A stretch of 35,193 nt of DNA from Clostridiales bacterium. Lineage in GTDB: Bacteria > Bacillota > Clostridia > Christensenellales > Pumilibacteraceae. Shown here one piece after another: positions 34,603 through 35,193 of this stretch. The position numbers and the translations under genes were made by a program. The DNA lies in contig JAFLVD010000020.1 of the NCBI GenBank assembly GCA_022508485.1, forward strand, positions 1 to 35,193. Direction: 5' to 3'. The notes under the pieces are model-generated. The model saw nothing but the letters and a program-made list of their open reading frames with translations, searched no databases and was not told where the DNA came from. Position 1 is the stretch's first letter; each line of letters begins with the position of its first letter.

Positions 34603-35025
34603 ATGCCTTTATACAGCGATAAGGTTATGGATCATTTCAGAAATCCGCGCAACGTGGGTAAGCTTGACGACGCCGACGGTATCGGCGAGGTGGGCAACGC
34701 GCGCTGCGGCGACATTATGAAAATTTACATTAAGGTGGAGAACGATATTATCGTCGACGTTAAGTTTAACACCTTCGGCTGCGGAAGCGCTATCGCGTCG
34801 TCGTCAATGGCGACCGAGATGATTAAGGGTAAGCCGATAAGCGAGGCGCTCGAGCTTACCAATAAGGCGGTGGCGGAAGCGCTCGACGGACTTCCGGCGC
34901 ACAAATTGCACTGCTCGGTGCTCGCCGAGGAAGCTATCCGCGCCGCAATAAAGAACTATTACGACACGCACGGTATATCCTACGACCCGGCGCTTTTCCC
35001 CGAGCCGCACGACGAAGAGGAATAA
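34603..35025 (+). CDS. iscU: Iron-sulfur cluster assembly scaffold (IscU/NifU N-terminal type)
   Basis: The 140-residue protein is a scaffold on which Fe-S clusters are built with sulfur from the NifS-type enzyme encoded upstream. It begins YSDKVMDHFRNPRNVG, typical of the family, and keeps the three ligand Cys: C35 in GNARCGD, C60 in TFGCGSA and C104 in KLHCSV. The Asp after the first Cys (D37) marks IscU/NifU. GAAGGAG precedes the ATG. The C-terminus is acidic. The LPPVK motif that binds HscA is replaced by LPAHK, as in systems without that chaperone. Confidence 0.95.
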   Translation: MPLYSDKVMDHFRNPRNVGKLDDADGIGEVGNARCGDIMKIYIKVENDIIVDVKFNTFGCGSAIASSSMATEMIKGKPISEALELTNKAVAEALDGLPAHKLHCSVLAEEAIRAAIKNYYDTHGISYDPALFPEPHDEEE

Positions 35026-35081
35026 CCGATTAGGCGCCGCTACGCGGCGAGGGAAGAAGTAAGAGTGAAGAGTGAATAACT

Positions 35082-35106
35082 AAGGACCGCTATGCGGTCT
35101 TTTTTT
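35082..35106 (+). terminator. Terminator after iscU
   Basis: GACCGC (35085-35090) pairs with GCGGTC (35094-35099) around TAT, extended by wobble and A-T pairs, and is followed by seven T. Confidence 0.8.
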
Positions 35107-35123
35107 ATTTTTCATTTATTTTC

Positions 35124-35178
35124 GGTCGCCCCTCATCTGTCTCGCTATCGCTCGACACCTTCCCCCACGGGGAAGGCG
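35124..35178. repeat. REP-like intergenic element at the window edge
   Basis: The segment holds CGCCCCTCATCTGTC and a stem CCTTCCCC/GGGGAAGG at 35158-35176. This layout is familiar from dispersed repeats between genes of gut Clostridia. It may continue outside the window. Confidence 0.5.
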
Positions 35179-35193
35179 AATGATATTAAGCCG

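Overview
The window is about 35 kb of chromosome from a low-to-mid GC Gram-positive bacterium, most likely an anaerobic gut Clostridia-type Firmicute. This rests on the gyrB-gyrA pair, a DUF5685-like protein, a cysteine-tailed J-like protein, a SpoIIIE/FtsK-family motor, sigma-A promoters (often TTGACA-N17-TATAAT) and GGAGG-type ribosome binding sites. Placement below class level is inference. TAA, TGA and TAG all act as stops, so the standard code applies. No rRNA, tRNA, CRISPR array, transposase or phage gene was found.

Layout. 1-2460: the 3' end of a thioredoxin reductase gene, a RelB/RelE-type toxin-antitoxin pair behind an operator-like inverted repeat, and a BspA-like leucine-rich-repeat lipoprotein. 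2497-10437: a cluster of four cytosolic Sel1-like repeat (SLR) proteins with 12, 4, 17 and 5 repeats, then a fifth protein joining an SLR segment to a soluble FtsK/SpoIIIE motor with two gamma domains, followed by two small orphan genes. 10557-15605: a flavin reductase-like gene (minus strand), then pfkA-ppx-ppk1. 15724-19449: an AlkZ-related protein (minus), a metal permease preceded by a 23-codon leader ORF, and dnaX. 19541-23633: aminotransferase, small P-loop protein, threonine synthase-like protein and trpS. 23788-26198: DUF5685-like protein, J-like protein and a membrane protein. 26555-28377: a sixth SLR protein (minus) and an unknown protein. 28645-35025: gyrB-gyrA, then a NifS-type cysteine desulfurase and an IscU-type scaffold.

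The most unusual content is the SLR cluster ending in the SLR-FtsK-gamma-gamma fusion. It is cytosolic, has strong promoters and shows sequence exchange between paralogues. I suggest it is an SLR scaffold system built around a soluble DNA motor; this is a hypothesis.

Three other observations stand out. Several genes (dnaX, the AlkZ-related gene, the permease leader ORF, the fourth SLR gene and the unknown gene at 27814) have a -10 box 6 to 9 nt before the start codon and no ribosome binding site, so their mRNAs should be leaderless. The threonine synthase-like protein has Ser where the family has the PLP-binding Lys. Several intergenic regions hold tandemly duplicated leader sequences or chains of small hairpins.
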